Assembly: GCF_018390695.1 (NCBI RefSeq)
Contig: NZ_JAHBGF010000046.1
Location: forward strand, 372,001-436,000
DNA: 64,000 bases
Source: Ancylobacter sonchi
GTDB lineage: Bacteria; Pseudomonadota; Alphaproteobacteria; Rhizobiales; Xanthobacteraceae
Direction of reading: 5' to 3'
A program made the position numbers and the translations under genes. How positions within the stretch are numbered: position 1 is the first letter of the stretch; each line of letters begins with the position of its first letter. The notes under the pieces are model-generated. The model was not told the DNA's origin, ran no database searches, and saw nothing but the letters and a program-made list of their open reading frames with translations. Below, one piece after another: positions 25,358 through 36,681 of this stretch.

Positions 25358-27016
25358 ATGACGGCGACCGCTCCGGTCGAGGATTTTGCAACCGAACTGC
25401 GGGAGCTGGCGCAGACCGCCGGTGCCTGGCCGTTCGAGGAGGCCCGCAAGATCGTCGAGCGCCTGAAGCGGAAACCGAAAGCCGAGGTCCTGTTCGAGAC
25501 CGGCTACGGTCCGTCGGGTCTGCCGCATATCGGCACTTTCGGCGAGGTGGCGCGCACCACCATGGTGCGCCACGCCTTCCACGTGCTCACCGGCGACACC
25601 ATCCCGACGCGGCTGCTGTGCTTCTCGGACGACATGGACGGCATGCGCAAGATCCCGGAGAACGTGCCGGATCCCGCCGCGCTGAAGCCGTATCTGCAGA
25701 TGCCGCTCACCGTGGTGCCGAACCCGTTCGGCGGCGGCTATGCGAGCTTCGGCGATCACAACAACGCCATGCTGCGCCGCTTCCTCGACACCTTCGGCTT
25801 CGAATACGAGTTCGCCTCGGCGACCGACTACTACAAGTCGGGCAAGCTCGATTCGGTGCTGCTGAAGGCGGCCGAGAAGTACGAAGCCATCATGGAGGTG
25901 ATGCTGCCGACGCTGGGCGAGGAGCGGCAGGCGACCTATTCGCCGTTCCTGCCGATCTCGCCGACCTCCGGCCGCGTGCTCTACGTGCCCTTGAAGGCGG
26001 TGGACGCCAAGGCCGGCACCATCACCTTCACCGACGAGGACGGGGTGGACAAGACCGTCCCGGTCACCGGCGGTCAGGTGAAGCTGCAGTGGAAACCGGA
26101 TTTCGGCGCCCGCTGGGCGGCGCTCGACGTCGACTTCGAGATGTTCGGCAAGGACCACCAGACCAACGCGCCGATCTATGACCGCATCTGCGAGATCATC
26201 GGCGGCGTGGCGCCGGAGCATTTCGTCTACGAGCTGTTCCTCGACGAGGTCGGCCAGAAGATCTCCAAGTCCAAGGGCAACGGCCTGACCATCGACGAGT
26301 GGCTGACCTATGCCAGCCCGGAGAGCCTGGCGCTGTACATGTTCCAGTCGCCGCGCTCGGCCAAGAAGCTGCATTTCGACGTCATTCCCAAGGCGGTCGA
26401 CGAATATTACGGCTTCCTCGCCCGCTACTCGACGCAGGACTGGAAGAACCGGCTCGGCAACCCCGTCTGGCACATCCATTCCGGCAATCCGCCGGCGATC
26501 GACCTGCCGATCAGCTTCGGCCTGCTGCTCAAGCTCGCCTCGGCCTCCAACGCCGAGGACAAGGCCGTGCTGTGGCGGATGATCAGCCGCTACGCGCCGG
26601 GCGTGACCGCCGAGACGCACCCGCATATGGACCAGCTCGCCGGCTACGCGGTGCGCTATTTCGTCGACCGGGTGAAGCCGCGCCGCGTCTTCCGTCTGGC
26701 CGACGAGGTGGAGGCCGATGCGCTCGCCCGTCTCGACGCCGCGCTGGCGCCGCTGGATGGCACCGATCGCGAGGCCATCCAGAACGCGGTGCTTGATGTC
26801 GGCCGCGGCATCGAGCGCTATCAGGACCACAAGAAGAAGAGCCCGACCGGCGGGCCGGGCGTCTCCTTCGCCTGGTTCAGCGCCCTGTACGAGCTGCTGC
26901 TCGGCGAGAAGGAAGGCCCGCGTTTCGGCACCTTTGTCGCCGCCTACGGCATCCCGGAGACCCGGGCGCTGATCGCCCGCGCGCTGTCCGGCGAACTGAC
27001 CAAGGGCGCCGCCTGA
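25358..27016 (+). CDS. lysK: Class I lysyl-tRNA synthetase
   Basis: The 552-aa enzyme charges tRNA-Lys using the class I (Rossmann) fold instead of the class II fold of most bacteria. The HIGH-type motif is PHIG (56-59, in [15 protein letters not shown]) and the KMSKS-type motif is KISKSKG (about 301-307). This archaeal-type enzyme is usual in alphaproteobacteria. The gene is monocistronic, 172 bp after the binding-protein gene. No class II lysS is seen in the window. Confidence 0.95.
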   Translation: MTATAPVEDFATELRELAQTAGAWPFEEARKIVERLKRKPKAEVLFETGYGPSGLPHIGTFGEVARTTMVRHAFHVLTGDTIPTRLLCFSDDMDGMRKIPENVPDPAALKPYLQMPLTVVPNPFGGGYASFGDHNNAMLRRFLDTFGFEYEFASATDYYKSGKLDSVLLKAAEKYEAIMEVMLPTLGEERQATYSPFLPISPTSGRVLYVPLKAVDAKAGTITFTDEDGVDKTVPVTGGQVKLQWKPDFGARWAALDVDFEMFGKDHQTNAPIYDRICEIIGGVAPEHFVYELFLDEVGQKISKSKGNGLTIDEWLTYASPESLALYMFQSPRSAKKLHFDVIPKAVDEYYGFLARYSTQDWKNRLGNPVWHIHSGNPPAIDLPISFGLLLKLASASNAEDKAVLWRMISRYAPGVTAETHPHMDQLAGYAVRYFVDRVKPRRVFRLADEVEADALARLDAALAPLDGTDREAIQNAVLDVGRGIERYQDHKKKSPTGGPGVSFAWFSALYELLLGEKEGPRFGTFVAAYGIPETRALIARALSGELTKGAA

Positions 27017-27349
27017 GGCGAAGGCGGCCCGAGGCCCGGCCATCGCGACGCTGCTCGGCGTCGCGATGGTGGCGACCACCACCGATCTCGGCCCGTCGGA
27101 GATGCCGCAGGCGGTCTGCCGGGTCGACGCCTTCCGCAAGGCATCCGGATGGGACAGACCTCGGTGGAGCGGTTGCGCCGCCTCGCCGAGATGCCGCCGG
27201 CTGGTGTTCAGATACCGATAGTCGCGATGGTGTCCCGCTGTTTACCACGCCGGCCGCTTCTGCTTGTCGGCGCGCCGGCAGGCAGGCACATGGTCGGGCG
27301 ATGATGCGCCGGGGCGTCGAGCCCGGCGCCCGCGCCCGGAGCCGCCGTC
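27017..27349. other. Gap without a supported gene between lysK and the CVNH gene
   Basis: Some stretches look like decayed coding sequence (for example TLLGVAMVATTTDLGPSEMPQ at 27046 onwards in one frame), but no intact frame with a ribosome site or a known motif is present. No RNA gene or clear promoter was recognised. Confidence 0.4.
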
Positions 27350-27793
27350 ATGTCGCGCCTTTGCCTCGCCGTCCTCCTCGCCGCCACGCTGCTCGGTCCG
27401 GCCATGGTGCCGGCGAATGCCCAGGCGGTGCCGCCGGGCAGCTACCAGCAATCCTGTCAGGACATCCGCAACGTCGCCGGCTGGCTGCGCGCCGCCTGCC
27501 GCGACCGGTCGGGCCGCTGGGTCGAGGCTAACATGGCGATCTCCTGGTGCGCGCCGGGCAACGACATCGCCAACGAGGATGGCCGTCTCGTCTGCAAGAA
27601 CACCTCGTCATGGGGCGAGCGCCCGCCGCAGGGTTCCTATATGGGCACCTGCCGGGATGTACGCATGTCGGCCGGCTGGCTCAAGGCGACCTGCCAGGAC
27701 ATGAGGGGCCGCTGGGTCGATGCCACCACGGCGGCCAGCTGGTGCACCGGCCGCGACATCGCCAATGTCGACGGCCGGCTCACCTGCCGCTGA
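27350..27793 (+). CDS. Secreted protein with two CVNH (cyanovirin-N homology) repeats
   Basis: The 147-aa protein has a signal peptide cleaved near ANAQ (residue ~25). It then shows two repeats of about 52 aa, each with GSY..(S/T)C, GWL.A.C, GRWV, SWC, DIAN.DGRL.C. This matches the CVNH pattern (GSF..TC ... L.A.C ... G ... I.N.DG.L). CVNH proteins bind mannose-type glycans or act as secreted carbohydrate-binding modules. The regular Cys spacing suggests disulfides in the periplasm or outside. It stands alone, convergent with the TPP enzyme gene. Confidence 0.8.
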   Translation: MSRLCLAVLLAATLLGPAMVPANAQAVPPGSYQQSCQDIRNVAGWLRAACRDRSGRWVEANMAISWCAPGNDIANEDGRLVCKNTSSWGERPPQGSYMGTCRDVRMSAGWLKATCQDMRGRWVDATTAASWCTGRDIANVDGRLTCR

Positions 27794-27885
27794 TTGTTCG
27801 CCGCGATCTCATCGCTGAGCGGTCGTCGCCGTGGCCTCGGGGCCGTTGGACAGACATGGCTGAACACGCCGCTCCAGACAGTTCT

Positions 27886-27910
27886 CGCCGCGCGCCGATG
27901 GCGCGCGGCG
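27886..27910. terminator. GC hairpin between convergent genes
   Basis: CGCCGCGCGCC, loop GAT, GGCGCGCGGCG is a perfect 11-bp stem between the CVNH gene and the TPP enzyme gene. It can serve both strands. A T-run is missing, so termination is an inference from position and stem strength. Confidence 0.5.
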
Positions 27911-27926
27911 TATTCGGCCGCCGGTC

Positions 27927-29627
27927 TCAGCTCACCGAGCGTGTCGCCAGCGACTTCTCCCGCAGCGCCGTCAGCGTGGTGGTGGGGGTGATGGCTTCCG
28001 GGTCGAGCAGCACATGCACCACCGCCGGCAGGCCGGAGGCCAGCGCGGCATCGAGCGCCGGCGCCAGCTGGTCGTCGCGCTCCACCCGCGTGCCGAAGGC
28101 GCCGAACGCCTTCGCATAGGCGGCGAAGTCCGGGTTGGTGAGCGAGGTGCCGAACACCCTTGTGGGGAATTCCCGCTCCTGGTGCATGCGGATGGTGCCG
28201 TACATGCCGTTGTCGATCACCACCGCCAGCACCGGGATCTTGTGCTGCACGGCGGTGGCGAGCTCCTGGCCGGTCATCAGGAAGTCGCCGTCGCCGCACA
28301 CCGCCACGGCGATCCGCTCGGGATGGGTGCGCCGCGCGGCGATCGCCGCCGGGAAGCCGTAGCCCATCGAGCCGGAGGTCGGCGCCAGCTGGGTGCCGAA
28401 GGCGCGGAAATGGTGGAAGCGGTGCACCCAGGTGGCGAAATTGCCGGCACCGTTGCAGATCGCGGTGTCGGCCGGCAGCGCCCGCAGCCAGTGCACCAGC
28501 GTCGCCATCTGCACCGCACCGGGATTGGCCGGCGGCTGGTCGCTCCAGGCGCGGTAGTCGGCCCGTGCCTCCTGCCGCCAGCCGCCCCAGCGGATCGCCT
28601 GCGGCGGCTGCACGCCTTCCAGCGCCGCGGCGAAGGCCTGCGGCGAGGCGTTGATGGCCAGCGCCGGCTGGAACACCCGGCCGATCTCGTCGGGATCGGC
28701 ATGGACATGCACGATGTCGACGCCGGGCTCGGGAATCGGGAACAGCGAATAGCCCTGCGAGGGCACCTCGCCGAGCCGCCCGCCGGCGAGGATGACGAGG
28801 TCGGCCTGCTTCAGCCGGCTGACCAGCTTGGGGTTGATGCCCAGCCCGACATCGCCGGCGTAGCAGGCATGGTCGGCGGGAAACAGCATCTGCCGGCGGA
28901 AGCTGACGCAGACCGGCAGGTCGAAGCGCTCGGCGAAGCGCTTCACGCTCGCCACCGCCTTGGCGTTCCAGCGGCTGCCGCCGAGCATCAGCAGCGGCCG
29001 CTCGGCGTTCCACAAGAGCTTCTGCAGCTTCATCATGTCGGTCAGGCCGGGCCAGGTCTCGGCCGGCTCGAAGGCGGGGGCGTCCGCCACTTCCGCCATG
29101 TCGGCCAGCATGTCCTCCGGCAGTGCGATCACCACCGGGCCGGGGCGGCCCTGCGTCGCCACCCGGAAGGCGCGGGCGAGGATTTCCGGAATGCGCGCGG
29201 CGTCGTCGATCTCCACCGCCCATTTGGCCAGCGTGCCGAACACCGCGCGGTAGTCGACCTCCTGGAACGCCTCGCGCCCGCGCATCGCCCGGCCGATCTG
29301 GCCGACGAACAGGATCATCGGCGTCGAATCCTGCTGGGCGACGTGCACGCCGGCGCTGGCATTGGTGGCGCCCGGCCCGCGGGTGACGAAGCAGATGCCC
29401 GGCCGGCCGGTCAGCTTGGCGGAGGCCTCCGCCATCATCGCCGCCCCGCCCTCGTGGCGGCACACCACGAAGTCGATATCGGTGTCCGACATCGCGTCGA
29501 GCACGTCGAGATAGCTCTCGCCCGGCACGCCGAAGGCGCGGGTGACGCCATGGGCGAGCAGGGCGTCGACGAGCAGGCGGGCGCCGGAACGGGCGGCGAG
29601 GCGGGGACGGGTCGGAAGGGACGTCAT
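27927..29627 (-). CDS. Thiamine-pyrophosphate-dependent enzyme, acetolactate synthase-like
   Basis: The 566-aa protein has the three-domain TPP-enzyme layout: N-terminal PYR domain with catalytic Glu59 (CRHEGGAAMMAEA), central domain, and C-terminal PP domain with the TPP motif from GDG (445-447, VCGDGDFLMTGQEL) to IDNGMYG. It is close to the catalytic subunit of acetolactate synthase, but no regulatory subunit gene is linked, so a catabolic 2-oxoacid decarboxylase or ligase is equally possible. The gene follows an APC amino-acid permease gene in the same direction after a terminator, which hints at amino-acid or oxoacid catabolism. Confidence 0.88.
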   Translation of the reverse strand: MTSLPTRPRLAARSGARLLVDALLAHGVTRAFGVPGESYLDVLDAMSDTDIDFVVCRHEGGAAMMAEASAKLTGRPGICFVTRGPGATNASAGVHVAQQDSTPMILFVGQIGRAMRGREAFQEVDYRAVFGTLAKWAVEIDDAARIPEILARAFRVATQGRPGPVVIALPEDMLADMAEVADAPAFEPAETWPGLTDMMKLQKLLWNAERPLLMLGGSRWNAKAVASVKRFAERFDLPVCVSFRRQMLFPADHACYAGDVGLGINPKLVSRLKQADLVILAGGRLGEVPSQGYSLFPIPEPGVDIVHVHADPDEIGRVFQPALAINASPQAFAAALEGVQPPQAIRWGGWRQEARADYRAWSDQPPANPGAVQMATLVHWLRALPADTAICNGAGNFATWVHRFHHFRAFGTQLAPTSGSMGYGFPAAIAARRTHPERIAVAVCGDGDFLMTGQELATAVQHKIPVLAVVIDNGMYGTIRMHQEREFPTRVFGTSLTNPDFAAYAKAFGAFGTRVERDDQLAPALDAALASGLPAVVHVLLDPEAITPTTTLTALREKSLATRSVS

Positions 29628-29725
29628 CGGGTCACGCGGATTGGCGCAGCGGGCGCGGTTGAAGCCGGACCGGCGCTGGGCCGATCCGGCGGCAATCTAT
29701 CCCGCCCGCGTCGGTCGCGCAGGCG

Positions 29726-29759
29726 AAAAACGCGCCCCGGCGGGCGAAATCCGCCGGGG
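29726..29759 (-). terminator. Rho-independent terminator of the APC permease gene
   Basis: On the minus strand the stem CCCCGGCGG/CCGCCGGGG with a 7-nt loop is followed by CGCG and TTTTT. It lies 32 bp after the permease stop, between this gene and the TPP enzyme gene. Confidence 0.7.
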
Positions 29760-29790
29760 AAAATCCACGCAGTTCCGGGTGCCCGGAGGC

Positions 29791-31365
29791 TCAGGCGGTC
29801 TCGCCGACCGCCTTCTCGGCGGCGCGGATCGCCGCCTGCCGGCGGGCGATCTCCTCGCCGATCGGCGGGCCCTTGAAGCGGCGCTTCTCGAACAGCGCCC
29901 ACACCACGCCGGCCAGCACGAGGAAGCCGACGGTGATGTACAGCGCCCAGTCGTTGGGCGGCTGGATGCCGAGCACGAAGATCAGCGCCATGGCGAGGAT
30001 CGACAGCACCGCCACCAGCTTGAAGGCCGGCGCGCCCATGCTCCACGGTCCCATCTTCGGCCATTTGGCGCTGCCATAGGCGAACAACCCCAGCGCGATC
30101 GGGATGGCGAAGGAGAAGAACAGGAAGATGACGGTGCAGGACACCACGATGGCATAGGCCGAGGTGCCGCCGAACGACACCAGCGAGGTGCCCCACACGA
30201 ACAGCACCGCCAGCGTCGCGCCAGTCCAGATCGCCGCCACCGGGGTGCGGTGCTTCGGGCTCACCTTGGCGAGCGCGGCGGAGGCCGGCAGGCCGCCGTC
30301 GCGGGCGAAGGCGAACAGCATGCGCGACACCGAGGTCACGGTGGCGAGGCCGCACAGGAACTGCGAGACGAAGATCGCGAGGTAGAGGATCTCCTTGATC
30401 ACCCCCGGCACCCGCGCGTCCATCGCCCAGAAGAACACGTTCCAGCCCTGCTTGGCGGCGTCGTCCATGTTGGGGATCATCAGCACGAAGGCGCACAGCA
30501 TCACATAGCCGAACACCCCGGACCACACGACCGACATCACCATGCCGCGCGGCACCGAGCTCGCCGCGTCACGGGTCTCCTCCGAGGTGTGGGCCGAGGC
30601 GTCGTAGCCGGTGATGGTGTAGATCGGCAAAAGCAGGCCGAGCAGGAACGCCCAGCCGGTCGAGACCTCCGGCCAGACGTCGGCGCCGGCAGCGCCGGTG
30701 TAATTGGAGAAGGTGAACAGCCGGCCGATCTCGTAGCTGGGCGCGAAGGCGAGGCAGACCAGCGTCAGCACCACCGAGGTGGCGAGGATCAGGTAGCCGG
30801 AGAAGTCGGTGAGCTTGGCGGTGAGGCCGATGCCGAGATGGTTGATCAGCGCCTGCGCGCCGGTCAGCACCGCCAGGAACAGGATGCGCACCGTGACGGT
30901 GTCCTCCATGCCCAGCATCGGCCCGAAGGCGCCGAAGAAGAAGTAGTAGGTGCCGACATTGATGGCGCCGAGCACGGTGACGAGGCCGAGCAGGTTGAAC
31001 CAGGCGGTCACCCAGCCGGTGAAGCGGTTGCCGAGGATCGAGCCCCAGTGATAGAGGCCGCCGGCGGTGGGGTAGGCGGAGCCGATCTGCGCCATGGCGA
31101 GGGCGAACACGCCGGAAATGGCGACGCCCAGCGGCCAGCCGAGGCCGATCGCCGCGCCGCCGGCGCCGGAAGTGGCCTGCGCCAGCGAGTTGATGCCGCC
31201 GGACAGGATGCAGATGATCGAGAAGCTGATGGCGAAGTTGGAGAACCGGCTCATGCGCCGCTCCAGCTCCTGCGCATAGCCCATGTCGTGCAGCACTTTT
31301 ATGTCGGCGTGTTTGGCTTCGTCGGTGTAGTTCGGTACGCCCGCTGTTTCCGTCACCGTGCTCAT
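29791..31365 (-). CDS. APC superfamily amino acid permease
   Basis: The 524-aa inner-membrane permease has about twelve hydrophobic segments. The first reads FSNFAISFSIICILSGGINS, a signature of the amino acid/choline permease branch that includes GABA and ethanolamine permeases. The LPIYTITGYDASAHTSEETR segment is also typical. Likely substrates are amino acids, GABA or related amines; the sequence cannot say which. It precedes the TPP enzyme gene in the same direction but has its own terminator. Confidence 0.9.
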   Translation of the reverse strand: MSTVTETAGVPNYTDEAKHADIKVLHDMGYAQELERRMSRFSNFAISFSIICILSGGINSLAQATSGAGGAAIGLGWPLGVAISGVFALAMAQIGSAYPTAGGLYHWGSILGNRFTGWVTAWFNLLGLVTVLGAINVGTYYFFFGAFGPMLGMEDTVTVRILFLAVLTGAQALINHLGIGLTAKLTDFSGYLILATSVVLTLVCLAFAPSYEIGRLFTFSNYTGAAGADVWPEVSTGWAFLLGLLLPIYTITGYDASAHTSEETRDAASSVPRGMVMSVVWSGVFGYVMLCAFVLMIPNMDDAAKQGWNVFFWAMDARVPGVIKEILYLAIFVSQFLCGLATVTSVSRMLFAFARDGGLPASAALAKVSPKHRTPVAAIWTGATLAVLFVWGTSLVSFGGTSAYAIVVSCTVIFLFFSFAIPIALGLFAYGSAKWPKMGPWSMGAPAFKLVAVLSILAMALIFVLGIQPPNDWALYITVGFLVLAGVVWALFEKRRFKGPPIGEEIARRQAAIRAAEKAVGETA

Positions 31366-31543
31366 GGCGATCCCCGCTGGGTGGTGCCGCCGGGCTCGTC
31401 CCGGGGCATGCGCCGTCCATGCATCGAGAGTGCCAACCTATTGGGGACGATGCGGCAGTCTCGCCATCTCACGTTGCGGAAGGGTGCTGCGCGATCCGGC
31501 GCCTGCGGCATGTCGGGCGAGGACGATCCGGAGTGCGGAAGCT

Positions 31544-32014
31544 CTAGAGAAAGCCGATCCAGCGGCCGGCGAGCAGCAGGCCGAGCCACAGGCCCATCGA
31601 GGCGAGCGCCCGCAGCTTCACCCCGGCGGTGGGCGGCCGGCCGGCCAGCGCGGCGCGATAGCCGCCGCTGGCATGCTGCCAGCCGATATTGGCGAGCGCC
31701 AGCGCCAGCAGCCCCATCTTGATCAGGAAGGCGGCGTTGGCGAGATATTCCCCCGGCCGCACGGTGAACAGCCACAGGCCGGTCGACAGCGCGAGCACGA
31801 CCCCCAGCGCCGCCGCCCGCGTGAGAAACGGCACCAGCAGCGGGATAGGCACCGCACGCACGAGGCCGATCAGCCGCGCGTCCAGCGGCAGCACGGCACC
31901 GAGCACCAGCCCGATCCCGAGAATATGCGTGGCGCTGACGATGAGATAGGCGGTGGCCGATCCCTGCAGCCAGCGCGCACCGGGCCAGCCGCCGAGCGCG
32001 GCGATCAGTTCCAT
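31544..32014 (-). CDS. Small integral membrane protein of unknown function
   Basis: The 156-aa protein has about four membrane segments (HILGIGLVLGAVLPLDARLI, LGVVLALSTGLWLF, AAFLIKMGLLALALANIGW, SMGLWLGLLLAGRWIGF). It resembles small DUF2214/DUF6644-type bacterial membrane proteins that sit beside copper or DUF6152 genes. It begins 13 bp after the DUF6152 gene and is surely cotranscribed with it. Function unknown. Confidence 0.75.
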   Translation of the reverse strand: MELIAALGGWPGARWLQGSATAYLIVSATHILGIGLVLGAVLPLDARLIGLVRAVPIPLLVPFLTRAAALGVVLALSTGLWLFTVRPGEYLANAAFLIKMGLLALALANIGWQHASGGYRAALAGRPPTAGVKLRALASMGLWLGLLLAGRWIGFL

Positions 32015-32027
32015 CGGGTGGGCCGCG

Positions 32028-32450
32028 TCAGCCGTCGCCGATCCGCTCGGGATACATGTCGTAGTTCTTGCCGGCGATGGTGATGCGCACCGCCTTCATG
32101 TGCGCCTGCGCGTGGTCGCGCGAGCGGTTGCCGAGCACGGTCACGGCGTCCCCCGGCTTGGCGGTGTCGGCGGTGAAGCCGGAGGCCTCGGTCTGGCGGG
32201 GATTGCCGAGATCGACCCGCCACACCGTGCCGTCCGACGCCGCCACATGCAGGGTGGGATGCGGCGGCGCCATGGAGATGGAGCGGATGGTGCCGGTCAG
32301 GGTCATCTTGTCGCCATCGGCCCAGGACCAGCCATGATGGGCGAATGCCGGAGCCGCGGCGACGCCGAGCGCGAGGGCGAGGGCGGCGGCGAGCGGAATG
32401 GAGGAACGGAGCCGGGAGCGGTGGAGTGAGGAGGGGCGGGACATCGGCAT
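32028..32450 (-). CDS. Periplasmic DUF6152-like protein
   Basis: The 140-aa protein has a signal peptide (residues ~15-36, cleaved at AFA) directly followed by HHGWSW, the start typical of DUF6152 proteins. A single small beta-barrel domain follows (MTLTGTIRSISMAPPHPTLHV, WRVDLGNP). The His-His-rich start suggests metal binding at the mature N-terminus, by inference. It is paired with the membrane protein gene downstream; together they may form a small envelope redox or metal unit. Confidence 0.78.
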   Translation of the reverse strand: MPMSRPSSLHRSRLRSSIPLAAALALALGVAAAPAFAHHGWSWADGDKMTLTGTIRSISMAPPHPTLHVAASDGTVWRVDLGNPRQTEASGFTADTAKPGDAVTVLGNRSRDHAQAHMKAVRITIAGKNYDMYPERIGDG

Positions 32451-33508
32451 CTCCTGTCGCTACGGAACATGCGTCAGGTTACGCCCCCGTCGCCGCGAAA
32501 GGCGACAGCCGCCCGCTCACAATCGCGCCAGCCGGGCGGCATCCCGCCTGCAAGAGCGGGGAGGGCGGGGAGGGGCGGTGTCGGTCGAATGTCGCCGGAT
32601 GGTCGCAGACAGAAGGTGGCCTTTGGAAGCCAGCCGTTGGATGGACGCCACCGATAGGGCCAGTCGGATGGGCACAGCTGGCGAGCCACCCCCCGGAAGG
32701 TCGCCAGAGGGCCACCGCTGCACGACTACCGCGAGACGAACGTCACCGAAGGGGCACCGCTGGGCGACCGTCGTTGACGGTTACCACCAAAAGCCCGTCG
32801 CTGGATGGCGGCCATCGGAAAGGGTGCCGCTGGATGGCCGCAACTGCCAGGTCGCTGTCGGAGGAGTGCGGTCAGAAAGCCGCTGCTGGGCAGCTACCGC
32901 GAGACGAACGTCACCGAAGGGGCCCCGCTGGACGACGGCCGCTGGGCGACTACCGCCCAAAGCCCGTCGCTGGACGATGGCCATCGGAAGGGGCACCGCT
33001 GGATGGCCGCCGCTGCCGCGTCGCCTCTGGAGGGCTGTCCCCCCAGAAAGCCGCTGCTGGGCGGCTACCTCCCGACGAACGTCGCCGAAAAGGAGCGCCG
33101 CTGGGCGACCGCCACCGAAAGGCCTCCGCTCCCGGTTGGCACGCCACCTCCTCCATCGCGGAGGTGGCAGCAGGGCCAGTCCTCCGCCTCGGCATCATCG
33201 GCCGGTGATGGGCGGATCTCGTCGGCAGGCATCGCCGCGACGGGGCCGGACTACTACTCCAGCGCCGCCTGTATCGGCTCGAACCGGTTGGCGGCCGATG
33301 ACAGGTGCCCGATCGCTGGCCTCATCGGCCTCATCGGACGCCAATCGTCCTCATCGGCCACCGCACCGGCCTCCACGCCGGTGTCGCGGCGAGAGGCGAT
33401 CATCTTGGCGACATCGCTGCAATACATGGCCCAACGAACAGGGCCCGCCGGACGGTTCCATTGGATCTGTCCGGCAGGCCGATATGTCTTCCCGGTGGGT
33501 AGGAAAAA
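32451..33508. repeat. Gene-free block with degenerate ~170-bp tandem repeats next to gyrB
   Basis: Between the DUF6152 gene and the gyrB 3' end lies about 1.06 kb without a supported gene. The core 32718-33120 holds two full and one partial copy of a repeat: CTACCGCGAGACGAACGTC starts at 32726 and 32894, and a variant at 33065, giving periods of 168 and 171 bp. Inside each unit a shorter theme, CCGCTGGATGGCC or CCGCTGGGCGACC, recurs irregularly. Several long frames stay open through it, but they are Arg/Pro-rich with no motif. Earlier sequence (32590-32717) looks like a more decayed copy. Confidence 0.75.
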
Positions 33509-35962
<2,454 letters not shown>

Positions 35963-35994
35963 TTACTTAGCTTCTTTGTAGCGCAAAGATGCGC

Positions 35995-36609
35995 CTATTT
36001 CGCGGCCACCATCACCGCCGCGCCGGCCATTGCCGTGCCGCAGGCGCGGTTGATAAGGCGGATCGCCCGTTGGCTGGCCACCATGCCGCGCGCCCGCTGT
36101 GCGAGGCCGACATAGAGGCCGAAGACGAGCGTCAGCACCAGCACGATGATCGCGCACATTTCCAGAAAGGCGAATGTCGTCAGGTGGTTGAGGTCGATGA
36201 TGGTCGGCAGGAGCGCGAGGTAGAACGCCATCGCCTTGGGATTGCCGAGCGTCATGCCCAGTCCGGTCAGGAACAGCCCGGCTGGCGATCCGCCCGGCTT
36301 CGGCGCTGTGGCGGCGATGGCATGCGCGGGGGCCGTCCACAGTTTCCAGGCGAGGAAGACCAGGTAGAGCGCGGCTGCCAGCCTGACGAGCACGAAGAGC
36401 GAGCCGAGCGTCGCGGCCAGCGCCGCCAGCCCCAGCGCGGCGGCTGTCAGCCAGACCATGTCGCCCAGGATGATGCCGGCGACAAGCGGGACTGCGCCTT
36501 CGCGGCCATGCGCCAGCGTGCGGGCGACTAGCGCGATCACGCTGGGCCCGGGCGAGGCGGCGGCCAGCGCGAGAGCGGCAGCGAAGACGAACAGTCCCAA
36601 CGGATCCAT
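35995..36609 (-). CDS. LysE family amino acid exporter
   Basis: The 204-aa membrane protein has six segments and the LysE/RhtB signature near the N-terminus (ASPGPSVIALVARTLAHGRE) and GLGMTLGNPKAMAFYLALLP in the middle. It should export an amino acid or related compound. It lies between recF and gyrB, in the same direction, with 72-bp and 59-bp gaps. This interrupts the usual recF-gyrB neighbourhood. Confidence 0.92.
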   Translation of the reverse strand: MDPLGLFVFAAALALAAASPGPSVIALVARTLAHGREGAVPLVAGIILGDMVWLTAAALGLAALAATLGSLFVLVRLAAALYLVFLAWKLWTAPAHAIAATAPKPGGSPAGLFLTGLGMTLGNPKAMAFYLALLPTIIDLNHLTTFAFLEMCAIIVLVLTLVFGLYVGLAQRARGMVASQRAIRLINRACGTAMAGAAVMVAAK

Positions 36610-36681
36610 GCCCCTACGTGCGCGCGTGCGCGCGAAAGGTCAAGGAATAAATTATCAAAATAACTCAATGCGTTGGGCGTA

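Noticed and set aside
27455..27465. TCCTGTCAGGA inside the CVNH gene as a third operator copy
   Set aside because: It lies within coding sequence that encodes a conserved Cys motif and lacks the outer bases of the palindrome.
32718..33120. Repeat block considered as a CRISPR array
   Set aside because: Units are ~170 bp, diverged, and lack short identical repeats with unique spacers; no cas genes nearby.
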